A stretch of DNA of 53,606 nt from Aeromonas aquatica (GTDB lineage: Bacteria > Pseudomonadota > Gammaproteobacteria > Enterobacterales > Aeromonadaceae): contig NZ_JRGL01000086.1 of the NCBI RefSeq assembly GCF_000764655.1, positions 1 through 53,606 of the forward strand, in the 5' to 3' direction. The position numbers and the translations under genes were made by a program. The notes beneath the pieces were generated by a model. It saw only the letters and a list, made by a program, of their open reading frames with translations, was not told the DNA's origin and ran no database searches. Position 1 is the stretch's first letter. Each line of letters begins with the position of its first letter. Positions 9,091 to 17,977 of this stretch are shown piece by piece.

Positions 9091-9423
9091 ATGCCCCACC
9101 TTCGTTTTCGGGCAGTTTCTGTCGACACCCTTCAGCGGATAAGCACCCCTCTGCTGGCGGATCTCTGTGCCCTGACCGGCGGCAAGCCGGAGTTTGTCAC
9201 CCTGGAGTGCGTCGACAGCATCCGGGTGCGCGACGGCGCCATCGAGGCCGGTTTCCCCTTCGTGGAGCTGGTCTGGTTCGAGCGGCCCCAAGAACTGCAG
9301 GATGCCGCCGCCGCCCTCATCACCCGCCACCTGAAGGCGGTGCTGGGGGAGCAGACCTATGTGGTGGTGCAGGTATTGCCTATCGTCAAGAGTCACTACT
9401 ACAGCAACGGTGAGCACTACTAG
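9091..9423 (+). CDS. DUF1904 family protein
   Basis: This is a 110-residue protein with the tautomerase-like layout of DUF1904: an N-terminal strand (PHLRFRAV), a central FPFVELVWFER strand (about residues 60-70) and a C-terminal segment VVVQVLPIVKSHYYSNGEHY. The residues after Met start with Pro, as in tautomerases, but catalysis has not been shown for this family to my knowledge. AAGAGG lies 8 bases before the ATG. It is monocistronic, between a divergent traB-like gene and a convergent SDR gene. Confidence 0.8.
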   Translation: MPHLRFRAVSVDTLQRISTPLLADLCALTGGKPEFVTLECVDSIRVRDGAIEAGFPFVELVWFERPQELQDAAAALITRHLKAVLGEQTYVVVQVLPIVKSHYYSNGEHY

Positions 9424-9499
9424 GGCATCTGTACGGCTGGATCTCGCAGGGGGTAATGGGTGGAACTATCGCCCCTGCGCGATCGGTGGTTGTAGCGGC

Positions 9500-10330
9500 T
9501 CAGGCGGACTTGATCAGCAGCCTGTCGAGCCAGCGGCTCGGCAGCAGGCGGCGCAGCGCAGTAAACAGCTTGGTCGGCAGGGTGACCGGGTAGCGATGCT
9601 TGGGACGCTTGTTCTGCAGCGCATGGAGCAGCGGCGGTATACAGGCTTCGCTTGGCAGCGTGAAGCCGCGGGCGCCCCCTTCCCGCTCGAGCCGGCTCAG
9701 GGTCTGTCCATAGGCGGCCTGATGGCGGCTCGTCTCGGGATTGATGTGGCGCAGGAAGGCGGCGCGGGCATTGGCGCGAAAACGGGTGTCGATGGGGCCG
9801 GGCTCGATCAGGCTGATGTGCACGCCGCTGCCGGCGAGCTCGAGGCGCAGGGTGTCGGTGTAGCCTTCCAGTGCGAACTTGCTGGCGTTGTAGGCGCCGC
9901 GATACTTCATGGCCACTAGGCCGAGCACAGAGCTGTTTTGCACTATGCGTCCCTCGCCAGCGGCCAGCATGGCCGGCAGCACCTGACGAATGAGGTGATG
10001 CCAGCCAAACAGGTTGGTGTTGAACTGCTCCCGCAGCGCGGCCGTGGGCAAGTCTTCCAATGCGCCGGGTTGACCGTAGGCGCCGTTGTTGAACAGGCCA
10101 TAGAGACGCCCCCCCGCCAGGGCCAGCGCCTGCGCGGCGCCCTGCTCTATGCTGGCCTCGTCGGCGAGATCCAGCCGCACTGCCAGCAGCCCCTGCTGGC
10201 GCAGCAAGGTCACATCTTCCTCCTTGCGGGCGGAGGCGATCACGGTGAAGCCGTGGGCCCCGAGCGTCTTGGCGGCGGCGAGGCCGATGCCGCTGGAGCA
10301 GCCGGTGATGAGTACGAAGGGGTGGGGCAT
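9500..10330 (-). CDS. SDR family oxidoreductase
   Basis: This is a 276-residue classical short-chain dehydrogenase. The NAD(P) glycine motif is TGCSSGIG (residues 8-15), the structural NNGA is at about 88-91, the catalytic Ser lies in QNSSVLG (about 138) and the YxxxK is YNASK (about 153-157). SARK after the second strand suggests NADPH preference. The substrate is unknown; proteins like this are often listed as YbbO-like. I chose the ATG at 10330, which begins the first strand directly; an upstream extension would overlap the chiP terminator. Reading is toward DUF1904. Confidence 0.85.
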   Translation of the reverse strand: MPHPFVLITGCSSGIGLAAAKTLGAHGFTVIASARKEEDVTLLRQQGLLAVRLDLADEASIEQGAAQALALAGGRLYGLFNNGAYGQPGALEDLPTAALREQFNTNLFGWHHLIRQVLPAMLAAGEGRIVQNSSVLGLVAMKYRGAYNASKFALEGYTDTLRLELAGSGVHISLIEPGPIDTRFRANARAAFLRHINPETSRHQAAYGQTLSRLEREGGARGFTLPSEACIPPLLHALQNKRPKHRYPVTLPTKLFTALRRLLPSRWLDRLLIKSA

Positions 10331-10392
10331 GGCGTTGTCCTTGGCTGGGTCCGAATGGCTGAGGGCATGGTAGCCCGAGCGTCCCAAAAACA

Positions 10393-10416
10393 AAACCGGG
10401 CCAAGTGGCCCGGTTT
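10393..10416 (-). terminator. intrinsic terminator of chiP
   Basis: A perfect 10-bp stem (AAACCGGGCC / GGCCCGGTTT) with a 4-base loop is followed on the minus strand by TTGTTTTT. It lies 20 bases beyond the chitoporin stop codon. Confidence 0.85.
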
Positions 10417-10436
10417 GCTCATCTACTACCCCCTGA

Positions 10437-11840
10437 TTACAGGATGGTGAACGGCATGATGATGTGGAACTTGACGTCATGTTCGGAGCTGAACATGTTC
10501 GGGTAGTACCAGCTGCCCTTGTCGTCCTGCTCGTTGTTGTAGTCGGTGTAGTGCAGCTTGAACAGGGTGCCCTTCAGCTTGCCGTCCTGCACCGTGTACA
10601 TGACGTCGAAGTTGAAGGCCCACTCTTTGCCCGGCTCGAGGGTACCATCGCCGTTGTTGGCATCCCAACCGTAGGCACCGGAGACACCGGCGGTCCAGCC
10701 TGGAGCACCGACCAGATCATCCAGCGTGCGGCTGGTGCCGAAGAACACGGCCTTCTCTTCGTTATGGTTCCAGTCTGAGCGGGAATCCCACCAGATCTCG
10801 TTCGCACCCTGGGAGTTGCCGTAGCCGCGGGTCAGACGGGGCAGGTAGTTGCCCAGATCCCCTTCGGCCTTGGTGTACAGCCCTTCCAGGCGGAAGGAGT
10901 AAGGACCGGCGCCCCAGCTGGCGGTCATGGCTTGTTGCCAGGCCAGGCCGTCATAGTCTTCGTTCTCAGTGTCGGAACCGTAGAACTGGTAGCTGGTGTT
11001 CAGGCCACCCAGTACGTCAAACTTGTGGGCCAGCTTGAAGTGGTAGCTGTCCATGTAGCCTTCGGCCTGACCGAAGGCGCCGGTGACGGCAGTGCCGTTG
11101 TCGAAGGTGTAGCGGGCAGCCAGACCGTGGATGTAGTCGATCTGGTTCTCATCGGAGAAGGGGTCGCTGGCATAGGGGTTGCTCTTGGAGAAGCCGGCGG
11201 TGTTCTTGAACCAGGGCGCCTTGTATTCGTCGGCGATGGCGTAGGTCAGGTAGAGCTTGCCGAAGTTACCCTCGATCTGGCCACCACGGTAGGTACCGGG
11301 TTGATAGGACCAGTTGACGCCCAGGATCCCAGGCACATACAGCTGGGTGTAACCGCCTTTTGCAGTCACGGCGCCATCCATGAACTTGAGTTTCAGGGCG
11401 GCGGTGGAGAGGCTGAAGCCATTCTCGGGAACACCGTCACCACCTGAACCCCACTGGTCGCCCCAGAAGGAGAATTCGTTCTCTTCGTTGACCGGGTTGC
11501 TCTCGTCAACGGCCAGGTCATAGGCACCGAAACCGCCCACATCCAGACCCACCATGTCCCAGGCATAACCGGAGTTGTAGTTCAGGGCGGCTTGGGTGGT
11601 GGCATGGCTCAGGTTGGAGTGGTACTTGCCATCCTGACCGGGACCGGCCTGGACGCGATCACGCTCACGCTGGAAGTAGAACAGGCCGCCGGTCAGCTTG
11701 CCTTCATCAAGGAAGGCCTCGTAGGATTTGCCGTATTCCGGGCTCATCATGTCCTGGGCGGCCAATGCCATTCCGGGGGCGAGCAGCGCCGTAACCACAG
11801 CGGCACTCAACGCGGCGCGCTTGAAGATCACTTTTTCCAT
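10437..11840 (-). CDS. chiP: chitoporin (ChiP-type outer-membrane porin)
   Basis: This is a 467-residue outer-membrane barrel, nearly the same length as E. coli ChiP (468). It has a signal peptide ending at GMALA (about residue 27) followed by a short mature tail. Segments shared with ChiP as I remember it include LTGG-YY-QRERDR, NLSH, FGQAEGYMDSY, TSYQFYG, IWWDSRSDWN and the C-terminal DVKFHIIMPFTIL, which ends in a hydrophobic residue for BAM recognition. It should admit chito-oligosaccharides to the periplasm. AGGAG lies 9 bases upstream of ATG. In enterics chiP is silenced by the ChiX small RNA; whether that applies here is untested. Confidence 0.88.
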   Translation of the reverse strand: MEKVIFKRAALSAAVVTALLAPGMALAAQDMMSPEYGKSYEAFLDEGKLTGGLFYFQRERDRVQAGPGQDGKYHSNLSHATTQAALNYNSGYAWDMVGLDVGGFGAYDLAVDESNPVNEENEFSFWGDQWGSGGDGVPENGFSLSTAALKLKFMDGAVTAKGGYTQLYVPGILGVNWSYQPGTYRGGQIEGNFGKLYLTYAIADEYKAPWFKNTAGFSKSNPYASDPFSDENQIDYIHGLAARYTFDNGTAVTGAFGQAEGYMDSYHFKLAHKFDVLGGLNTSYQFYGSDTENEDYDGLAWQQAMTASWGAGPYSFRLEGLYTKAEGDLGNYLPRLTRGYGNSQGANEIWWDSRSDWNHNEEKAVFFGTSRTLDDLVGAPGWTAGVSGAYGWDANNGDGTLEPGKEWAFNFDVMYTVQDGKLKGTLFKLHYTDYNNEQDDKGSWYYPNMFSSEHDVKFHIIMPFTIL

Positions 11841-12539
11841 TTTGTATTGCTCCTGATTTTATGGACTTAGCTTTTTTGTCCGGCAGTCAGGCAAAGGCCC
11901 GCCGCTCGGTAATGGCATTGCAATCAAAACCCCGTAGGGCAAAAAAGAAATACTTGTCTATGTGTGCCGCCATTCCCGGGTGCCTTGGCGCCTCTCGGTG
12001 AAGGGCAGTCTGTTCTTTACAGTCTTTATTTTTTGAGTACCGACCCTTGGCGATCGGACACCACCAAGAGTACGTTCGCGGTGCGAAATATCAACGGAAA
12101 GTTCCCTCGAAGTTTCAAAAATATGACCGAGTGCAAATAATCATGATTCTTGATGTGGGCTCTCGCAGCCCGCCTGTATCGGCGATGGCAGCGTTTTCAG
12201 GTGGAATTCTTCGCCACAGCGGGCGGATCTCGCACAGGATGTGGAACTTTCGCCGTTAACCTGATGGCAACAGATAATTTTGTGTCACAAAAAAAGATAG
12301 GTGCTCCGTGGGAGAGCATGGTTTCTCGATGGTGGGACCCGATTTGACCCAGATACGCAGAGGATCCACCGGGTCGAGGGATGGATAAGCAGCGAGGGTT
12401 GCGTCGAGGGAGGATCAGAGCTGACCCGGGATACGGGGATCTGCCCGGTCAGGAGATGGATAAGCAGCGACGGTTGCGTCGAGGGAGGATCTGGTTTGAC
12501 CCGGGGATCCGCCGGGTCAAAGGGGGGATGAGCAGTAGA
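11841..12539. other. 700-base intergenic region upstream of chiP
   Basis: No convincing gene is seen in this stretch. The left part is the chiP leader and promoter region and is relatively AT-rich. A 15-base palindrome TTTTGTG-T-CACAAAA lies at 12278-12292. The right part (from 12345) is filled with the tandem repeats described separately. Short reading frames here have no plausible starts or homologous features. Confidence 0.6.
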
Positions 12540-12575
12540 TCAGACCTGACCCAGGATACGGGGGATCTGCTGGGC
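12345..12575. repeat. four-copy degenerate tandem repeat with internal dyads
   Basis: Units begin with TGACCC at 12345, 12422, 12497 and 12547 (spacings 77, 75 and 50 bases). Each unit has TGACCC, a GGATC-containing centre and GGGTC or a variant, forming an inverted repeat. The clearest is TTTGACCCG / CGGGTCAAA at 12495-12503 and 12513-12521. Units one and two also share a nearly identical stretch of about 38 bases (around 12380-12417 and 12455-12492, with ATGGATAAGCAGCGA at its start). The fourth unit overlaps the last codons and stop of the chemoreceptor gene. Confidence 0.8.
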
Positions 12576-14474
12576 CTGGTGGTGGATATGTTTTGAGACC
12601 TGGACCGAGAGCTGGCTGCCCTGATGGGCATGCTGGCTGATGCGACCGATCAGGGTGGCGAAGCTGGCCAGTCGGTGCTCCTGACTCCTCGCGTTGTCGG
12701 CCCCCTGCAGGGCGATGACGGCGGTGCTGCGGGCCATCTCCCGCACCGTCTGGGTGGTCTGGCGCAACTGTTCGGCCTGTTGACGCTGCCCGGCGGCCTC
12801 TGCCGTGATGCGGGTCAGCACGGTGGCGAGCTGATCTCCTGCCTGGGTGAGGCTCGCCAGGATCTCGGTGATCTGACCGAGGGAGCGCTGGGTATCGGCT
12901 GACAGATGCCGCACCTCGTCGGCGACGACGGCGAAGCCACGACCCTGCTCGCCGGCCCGGGCCGCCTCGATGGCGGCATTGAGGGCCAGCAGGTTGGTCT
13001 GTTGGGCGATGTGGCCGATGACGTCGACAATGGCGGTGACATCCTCCACCGAACGTTTGAGCTGTGCCAGGGCCGTGCTGCTCTCGTCGATGGCGAGACC
13101 GGTCTGGGCGGTGGCGGCCAGCATGCCGCCCACCAGCTGCTCGCTCTGGCTCATGGAGTGCTCGTTATGCTGGGCGTGCTGGGCGATGTCGGCGGCGACC
13201 TGATGCACCTCGCTGGCCAGCTGATTCAGCTCCTGCATCATCTGATCGCTCTCATCGACCACCTGCTCGGTGGTGCGGGTGCTGTGATGGATCTCCTGCA
13301 CCTGCTGCACCATCTGCTGCAGGCTCGAGGAGACGCTGGAGAGCTGGCCCGCCTTCTGTTGCTGATCCTGTTGCAGGCGGAGGATGAGGCGGTTGTAACT
13401 CGCGACTATGTCGGCGAGCTCGTTGCGCTCGGACCCTGCCGGCAACAGCTGGGCCTGACCCGTGGCATCGAGTTGTGCGAAGGCGCCGCGCAGTTGCAAC
13501 AGCGGCTTGACCAGCCAACGCCGCTGCACCAGCGCAAACAGCAGGGCGACGATCACCAGACAGAGCGCCAGGGAGCCGAGAATGGTGGCGAGCTCCTTGT
13601 TCACATTCTGACGCGCGCTGGCGAGTTGTTCCCCTAGCCGCTCACTTGCCTGCAGCAATTGCGCTATGTCCTGCTGCACCATCTGGCGAGCCGCCTGCTG
13701 CTGTTGCAGCGCCTTTCGGCTGTTGTCCAGCTCCTGGGGGTAGCGTTTGAGCAAGGAGACCAGCTCGCTGCGCGGCTGCTCGCCGAGCTCCTTGCGTTCC
13801 GGTTCGCCCAGGGTGAAGTCGGCGGCGGGGGCCTCTTCAAATATCCCGAGTGCTGGCAATGCCGCCAGCTTGTCCGCCTGTTTCTGCAGGGCCGCCAGTT
13901 CGAATTGCAAACCTTCCAGCAGCTTGGGGCTGGCCTGCTCCATGTAGTTCTGGCGTAGATGGCCGAGCCCTGGCAAGGTCGCCAGCATGTCGGCGGCGCC
14001 CAGACGGTACTGATCGGCATTCACCGGATCCGTTCCCGTCGCCCCCTGCTGGCCGTAGCGCAGCAGCGCCCTGGCATGGGCGGTCAGCTCGTTCTCGGCA
14101 TTTTGCAGCAACCACTGGCTGTTGCCGGAGAGCTTGCCCGCCGCCAGATAATCGCTGTCGATACGCTCACCCATCTGCTCGAGCAGGGTGCGCAGCGAGG
14201 CACTCGGTGACGCCTCCTGCTGCTCCAGCTGGTCGATAGCCTGCTTGCGGATCCCCTGTGCTTCGGCCAGACGCAGGGGATCGCCGCTGCCGAGGTAGTC
14301 GCGAAGCGCCCCCTGCAGCGGGCCGTTCAGCCGCTGTTGCAGGCGTTCGTGTTGACGCTGGGTCTGCTCCGCCTGATCCAGTTGCTGCCAGCCATGAAAC
14401 AGGGCGGCGGCCTGGATACCTGCGACCAGCAGCAAAACCAGGGAGGAGAGGGCGGCATAGTGGGCAATCTTCAC
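12540..14474 (-). CDS. methyl-accepting chemotaxis protein
   Basis: This is a 644-residue chemoreceptor. One membrane helix lies near residues 4-27 and a second near 292-318, flanking a helical periplasmic sensing domain of about 260 residues rich in Gln and Leu. A HAMP-like segment follows, then a long coiled coil with the signalling hairpin tip [20 protein letters not shown] (about residues 488-507) and [12 protein letters not shown] favour the GTG at 14474 (AGGA 8 bases upstream) over an ATG at 14501. The C-terminal tail [16 protein letters not shown] is encoded by a copy of the adjacent tandem repeat and lacks a CheR-binding pentapeptide. The ligand is unknown. Confidence 0.88.
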   Translation of the reverse strand: MKIAHYAALSSLVLLLVAGIQAAALFHGWQQLDQAEQTQRQHERLQQRLNGPLQGALRDYLGSGDPLRLAEAQGIRKQAIDQLEQQEASPSASLRTLLEQMGERIDSDYLAAGKLSGNSQWLLQNAENELTAHARALLRYGQQGATGTDPVNADQYRLGAADMLATLPGLGHLRQNYMEQASPKLLEGLQFELAALQKQADKLAALPALGIFEEAPAADFTLGEPERKELGEQPRSELVSLLKRYPQELDNSRKALQQQQAARQMVQQDIAQLLQASERLGEQLASARQNVNKELATILGSLALCLVIVALLFALVQRRWLVKPLLQLRGAFAQLDATGQAQLLPAGSERNELADIVASYNRLILRLQQDQQQKAGQLSSVSSSLQQMVQQVQEIHHSTRTTEQVVDESDQMMQELNQLASEVHQVAADIAQHAQHNEHSMSQSEQLVGGMLAATAQTGLAIDESSTALAQLKRSVEDVTAIVDVIGHIAQQTNLLALNAAIEAARAGEQGRGFAVVADEVRHLSADTQRSLGQITEILASLTQAGDQLATVLTRITAEAAGQRQQAEQLRQTTQTVREMARSTAVIALQGADNARSQEHRLASFATLIGRISQHAHQGSQLSVQVSKHIHHQAQQIPRILGQV

Positions 14475-14534
14475 ATCATCATTCCTGCTTGAACCACGCA
14501 ATGGGCTGGAGCTTAAGCGGGAGTGATGGCGTTT

Positions 14535-15425
14535 TTATGACAGCGGCGGGCTCGTCTTGCGTGCCTTGGAGGGACGTACCAGCAAGCCAAGCAGGGCGCC
14601 ACCCATGATGAGCGCCCCCGCCAGCAGGTGGCGCGGGGTGAGCTGCTCGCCGTTGAGCCAGACCAGCAGCAGGGTACTCAGCAGCGGGGTCAGGTAGGCG
14701 AGCGCGCCGATGCGGCGCGGATCCCCGTCCCGCAGTGCCAGATACCAGGTGACGAAGGCCGCCCCCATGGGACCGAGCGCCAGCCCCGCGATGAGGAGCC
14801 AGTCCGCCTGCGGGATCCGGGCGAGGGGCAGCGGCCCTTCCAGCCCCCAGGCGAGCAGCAGCGCCAGCAGCCCTGCGGGCAGGCAGGCGGCGGCCGTGAC
14901 CACGGCGGGAGCGGGGGGCAGGCGACGGGAGAGCACCGAGTAGGCCCCCCAGATGATGGCCGCGCCCAATGCCAGCAGGTAGCCGGGCAGATAGGCCTGC
15001 TGCAATTGCAGTTCGCCGTCGACCATCACCAGCACGGATCCGGCGAGGCCCAGTGCCCCGGCCAGCAGGTGATGCAGGTGCAGCGGGTGGTTTGGTAGCA
15101 GCAGCGGGGTGAACAGAATGATGCACAGCGGCCACAGATAGTTGATGAGGTTCGCCTCCAGCACGGGGGCGTGGCGAAAGCTCATGAACAGCAGCAGGTG
15201 ATAGAGCAGCAGGGCCGTGATGGTCACCAGCCAGGTGACGGGGCGGGCCCGCCACTGACGCCAGAACGGCAGGGCACCGGCACCGCAGAAGAACAGCACC
15301 AGCCCCACCAGCACCAGCGGCGAGACGCTGGTGATACGGGAGGTAAGTGCCGCGAGCGAGGCCCACAGCAAGATGGTGAGCAGGGCCAGGCCGGTGGACT
15401 TGTCCCACCAGGAAACAGCAGACAT
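14535..15425 (-). CDS. EamA/DMT transporter, YddG-like
   Basis: This is a 296-residue integral membrane protein with about ten hydrophobic helices in two EamA repeats (first ending near residue 140, second starting LALGAAIIWGAYSVLSRR). Length and features such as NYLWP (about residues 94-98) and the second-half TWYLALRDGDPRRIGALAYLTP resemble YddG, the aromatic-amino-acid exporter of enterics. Substrate assignment is an inference. AGGAG lies 7 bases before ATG. A 14-bp terminator-like hairpin begins only 29 bases upstream of the start. The downstream chemoreceptor gene follows after 60 bases. Confidence 0.8.
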   Translation of the reverse strand: MSAVSWWDKSTGLALLTILLWASLAALTSRITSVSPLVLVGLVLFFCGAGALPFWRQWRARPVTWLVTITALLLYHLLLFMSFRHAPVLEANLINYLWPLCIILFTPLLLPNHPLHLHHLLAGALGLAGSVLVMVDGELQLQQAYLPGYLLALGAAIIWGAYSVLSRRLPPAPAVVTAAACLPAGLLALLLAWGLEGPLPLARIPQADWLLIAGLALGPMGAAFVTWYLALRDGDPRRIGALAYLTPLLSTLLLVWLNGEQLTPRHLLAGALIMGGALLGLLVRPSKARKTSPPLS

Positions 15426-15448
15426 CCAACACTCCTTTGCAAGATGAA

Positions 15449-15484
15449 CAAAAACGAGGGCCAGTCTATCAGACTGGCCCTCGT
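15449..15484 (-). terminator. strong intrinsic terminator ahead of the DMT gene
   Basis: A 14-bp perfect stem (ACGAGGGCCAGTCT 15454-15467, AGACTGGCCCTCGT 15471-15484) with a 3-base loop is followed on the minus strand by TTTTTGTT. It can stop transcripts of the entericidin/sugar dehydrogenase genes coming from the right. Its position just before the transporter start also makes it a possible leader attenuator. Confidence 0.85.
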
Positions 15485-15581
15485 GCGGCAGTGAGTACTG
15501 GTACTTCTTTGCCCGGCGCGGGACGGGGGATGAGTGCTGTCGCTCCCCGGGAGGATTGTCCGAGCCGCCGCAGGGGGTCGA

Positions 15582-15722
15582 CTACTTATTATCCGAAAGG
15601 TTGGTGGATTTCTGGATCACTTCCCCCGCCTTCTCCACATCCCTGCCCATGCCATGGATGGTGTTGCACCCCAGCAGCAACAGGCAGGCACCCAGCATCA
15701 ACAGGTCTCGTAATCTGTTCAT
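15582..15722 (-). CDS. entericidin-like small lipoprotein
   Basis: This is a 46-residue lipoprotein. MNRLRDLLMLGACLLLLGC gives a lipobox LLGC with Cys19 as the predicted lipidated residue, followed by NTIHGMGRDVEKAGEVIQKS, matching the entericidin A/B pattern (Cys-Asn-Thr, GxGxD, KaGexIqk). Mature length is about 28 residues. Entericidins are envelope lipoproteins linked to stationary-phase lysis in E. coli; whether that holds here is unknown. GGAGAAAGG precedes two adjacent ATG codons; the second gives this start. It lies 44 bases after the sugar dehydrogenase gene and is probably co-transcribed. Confidence 0.85.
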   Translation of the reverse strand: MNRLRDLLMLGACLLLLGCNTIHGMGRDVEKAGEVIQKSTNLSDNK

Positions 15723-15766
15723 CATCCTTTCTCCTATGGCGGCATTGTCCATGATTCATGTTCCCG

Positions 15767-16828
15767 TCAGGGGGTCAGCTTGAGCAGGCGTCCGTTACTG
15801 GCATCGGTCAACAGGTAGAGGGCACCGTCCGGTCCCTCCTTGACGGTGCGGATCCGCTCTCCCAGCTCGGTCAGCAGCCGCTCCTCAGACACAATCTTGT
15901 CCCCTGCCAGCCGCAGATGCAACAGGGCCTGGCCGCGCAGGGCGCCGACGAACAGATCCCCCCGCCATGCCTTGAACAGCTCGCCTCCATAGAAGGTCAT
16001 GCCCGAGGGGGCGATGGAAGGGACCCAGACCCAGAGCGGTGACACCATGCCCGCCGCCGCCGTGCCCGAGCCAATCTTGCCGCCCCCGTACTCCTCGCCG
16101 AAGGTCACCCTGGGCCAGCCGTAGTTGCGGCCGGGCAGGATGAGATTGACCTCGTCCCCGCCCTGAGGGCCGTGTTCGTGAGCCCAGAACTGCTGGCTGC
16201 CTGGGCGCAGTGCGGCCCCCTGCATGTTGCGGTGGCCCAGGCTCCAGATCTCGGGCAGAGCCCCGGCGGTCCCGACGAAAGGATTGTCGGCGGGGATCCG
16301 GCCATCCTTGTGCAGGCGCACCGTCTTGCCGAGGTGGTTGTCGAGGGTCTGGGCCCGCTCCCGTTCGGTGAAGCGATCCCCCAGGGTGATGTAGAGGTAG
16401 CCGTCATCGGTCAGCAGCAGACGGGAGCCGAAGTGGGCGCCGCCGGCGACCTTGGGTTGCTGGCGAAACAGCAGTTGCCAGTCGACCAGGCTGTCTTTCT
16501 GCAGCCGGGCCCTGGCCACCGCGGTGCCGGCTACCCCGTCGCCGGGCTCGCTGTAGCTCAGGTAGAGCCAGCCCTCCTGGTCCAGGGCGAGATCGAGCAG
16601 GCCGCCCTGGCCCGCGTTGGCGATGGGGGGCAGACCCGAGACCGGGTGACGCTGGCCCTTGGCATCGATGCGCAGCAGGCGGCCGGGGCGCTCGCCGATC
16701 AGCAGCTCCCCCCCGGGCAGGAAGGCCAGCCCCCAGGGGTGGGCCAGCCCGTCCACCAGCGGCACCAGGGTCAGCGCCCGCACCGGGGTCACCAGGCAGA
16801 GCAGCAGCAGTGCAAGCAGTCGCAACAA
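15767..16828 (-). CDS. PQQ-dependent soluble sugar dehydrogenase family protein
   Basis: This is a 353-residue secreted six-bladed propeller protein of the GSDH/YliI family. A signal peptide (LLALLLLCLVTPVRA) is followed by LAHPWGLAFLPGGELLIGER (first blade), GGLLDLALD, GGAHFGSRLLL, SLGHRNMQG, HEHGPQGGDE and GRNYGWP, all typical. The His in GGAHFGS and the Arg/Asn in GHRN are the family's cofactor-site residues. Aldose oxidation with PQQ is expected in the periplasm, though many homologues lack proven activity. AGGAG lies upstream of the start. The gene leads into the entericidin-like gene. Confidence 0.88.
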   Translation of the reverse strand: MLRLLALLLLCLVTPVRALTLVPLVDGLAHPWGLAFLPGGELLIGERPGRLLRIDAKGQRHPVSGLPPIANAGQGGLLDLALDQEGWLYLSYSEPGDGVAGTAVARARLQKDSLVDWQLLFRQQPKVAGGAHFGSRLLLTDDGYLYITLGDRFTERERAQTLDNHLGKTVRLHKDGRIPADNPFVGTAGALPEIWSLGHRNMQGAALRPGSQQFWAHEHGPQGGDEVNLILPGRNYGWPRVTFGEEYGGGKIGSGTAAAGMVSPLWVWVPSIAPSGMTFYGGELFKAWRGDLFVGALRGQALLHLRLAGDKIVSEERLLTELGERIRTVKEGPDGALYLLTDASNGRLLKLTP

Positions 16829-16920
16829 GGGGGTCTCCTCTCTCGAATGGACCGGGGTGCCGGGCGGGTCAGCGTAGATAGTCGCTGAAGTATAGGGGGT
16901 TGCAAAGAGTCGGAAACAAC

Positions 16921-16944
16921 AAGCCCCTGCGTGGGCAGGGGCTT
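16921..16944 (-). terminator. intrinsic terminator of rhaD
   Basis: A 10-bp perfect stem (AAGCCCCTGC / GCAGGGGCTT) with a 4-base loop is followed leftward by a T-rich TTGTTGTTT. It closes the leftward rhaS-fucO-rhaD transcription unit. Confidence 0.8.
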
Positions 16945-16969
16945 GGGCGGTGACACTGTCGGCTGACGC

Positions 16970-17797
16970 TTAGAGGCCGAACGTCTCCTGCAGCTCCTGC
17001 ATGTCCCGCGCGCTGACCCCTTCAGGTTCGAAGCCGCTGGCGAGGCACATCAGGTGCAGCTTGGCGCCCTTGTTCGCCACGTCGACGAAGTCGAATGCCA
17101 TCAGCGCATCGATGCCGGTGGCCACGGCGCCGTGCTTCTCCCAGATCGCCACATCATGCTGGCGCAGGGCGGCGGTGGTGCCGTCCGCCATGGTCTGGCT
17201 GCCGGGCATGCAGTAGGGTACCACTGCGATGCCGCGGGGAACGAAGGCGCGCACTTCCGGCAGCATCTTCCAGCAGGCATGGGTGTAGGACGCGCTGTCG
17301 CGGGCGTAACGCGGATGGTGGGAGAGGGCGATCAGCTCCAGCGGGTGGGTGTGTACCACGCAGCGGTCGGCGGCGCCCCGGCGTTGCTTGTCCATGATGA
17401 TCTCCACGTGGGAGATGAACTCGCTGGTCGGCCGGTAGTCGTGCAGGCCGCGGCCGCCCCACAGGATGTGATAGCCGCGGGCCTCGTCATCGATCCGCAA
17501 GACACAGCCCGCGAGATCCGGGTTGCGCAGCTCGCGGATCCGCTCGCCGGTGCCCTTGACGAAGAACAGGTGACCGGCGCTGTCGGCCGGGAAGGCCCCC
17601 TCGCCGCCCACCATGGAGAGCGGGCAGTGGGGATAGCCGCTCAGATCGGTCGGCGCCGGCCCGAAAATGTCGGTGAGATCGACCGAGATGTTGCCGCCAT
17701 TGCGCTCGGCCCACTCCCGTTGCCACAGGTAGGCGGACACCTCGACCACCTTCTCGATTTCAGCCAGCACGGCCGCATTGAATTCAATCTGCTGCAT
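16970..17797 (-). CDS. rhaD: rhamnulose-1-phosphate aldolase
   Basis: This is a 275-residue class II aldolase that splits L-rhamnulose 1-phosphate into dihydroxyacetone phosphate and L-lactaldehyde. ERNGGNIS (about residues 30-37) is the phosphate-binding motif of the aldolase II/RhaD family, VKGTGERI binds phosphate, and VVHTHPLELIALSHHP (about residues 146-161) carries two zinc histidines; a third is in EKHGAVATG. The sequence is nearer to the RhaD type of Bacteroides than to E. coli RhaD in my recollection. ATG at 17797 is spaced 5 bases from GAGG; two other ATGs lie within 18 bases upstream. It is the last gene of the leftward rha unit. Confidence 0.88.
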   Translation of the reverse strand: MQQIEFNAAVLAEIEKVVEVSAYLWQREWAERNGGNISVDLTDIFGPAPTDLSGYPHCPLSMVGGEGAFPADSAGHLFFVKGTGERIRELRNPDLAGCVLRIDDEARGYHILWGGRGLHDYRPTSEFISHVEIIMDKQRRGAADRCVVHTHPLELIALSHHPRYARDSASYTHACWKMLPEVRAFVPRGIAVVPYCMPGSQTMADGTTAALRQHDVAIWEKHGAVATGIDALMAFDFVDVANKGAKLHLMCLASGFEPEGVSARDMQELQETFGL

Positions 17798-17926
17798 CAT
17801 TCCCTCTACTCGCATTGTGAAGCTGGAGCCACTGTAGCGGGGGCCGGCGAGGCGGGCCTCAACGAGGCAGCCAAGGCCGGGGAGGAGTTGGCCGGATTTT
17901 CAAGAAGCGGGAAATAGGCTGTAAAA

Positions 17927-17949
17927 ACGCCGCCCTGGGCAGGCGGCGT
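17927..17949 (-). terminator. hairpin with T-run between fucO and rhaD
   Basis: An 8-bp stem (ACGCCGCC / GGCGGCGT) with a 7-base loop is followed on the minus strand by five T. It can end part of the rhaS-fucO transcript, leaving rhaD expressed by read-through or from its own promoter in the 180-base gap. Confidence 0.75.
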
Positions 17950-17977
17950 AGCGGGTGCGATCAGCTAGAGGCTCGGC

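Noticed and set aside
12278..12292. CRP or Fur site in the TTTTGTG-T-CACAAAA palindrome
   Set aside because: The half-site spacing (1 base) fits neither consensus; kept only as an unassigned palindrome.
12047..12531. Short frames upstream of chiP
   Set aside because: They run through the leader and tandem repeats; translation of repeats only.
12345..12575. CRISPR array
   Set aside because: Repeats are degenerate, spacing is uneven (77, 75, 50) and there are no unique spacers or cas genes.
14475..14560. FliA promoter upstream of the chemoreceptor (TAAA-N15-GCTTAAG)
   Set aside because: The -10 match to GCCGATAA is too poor.
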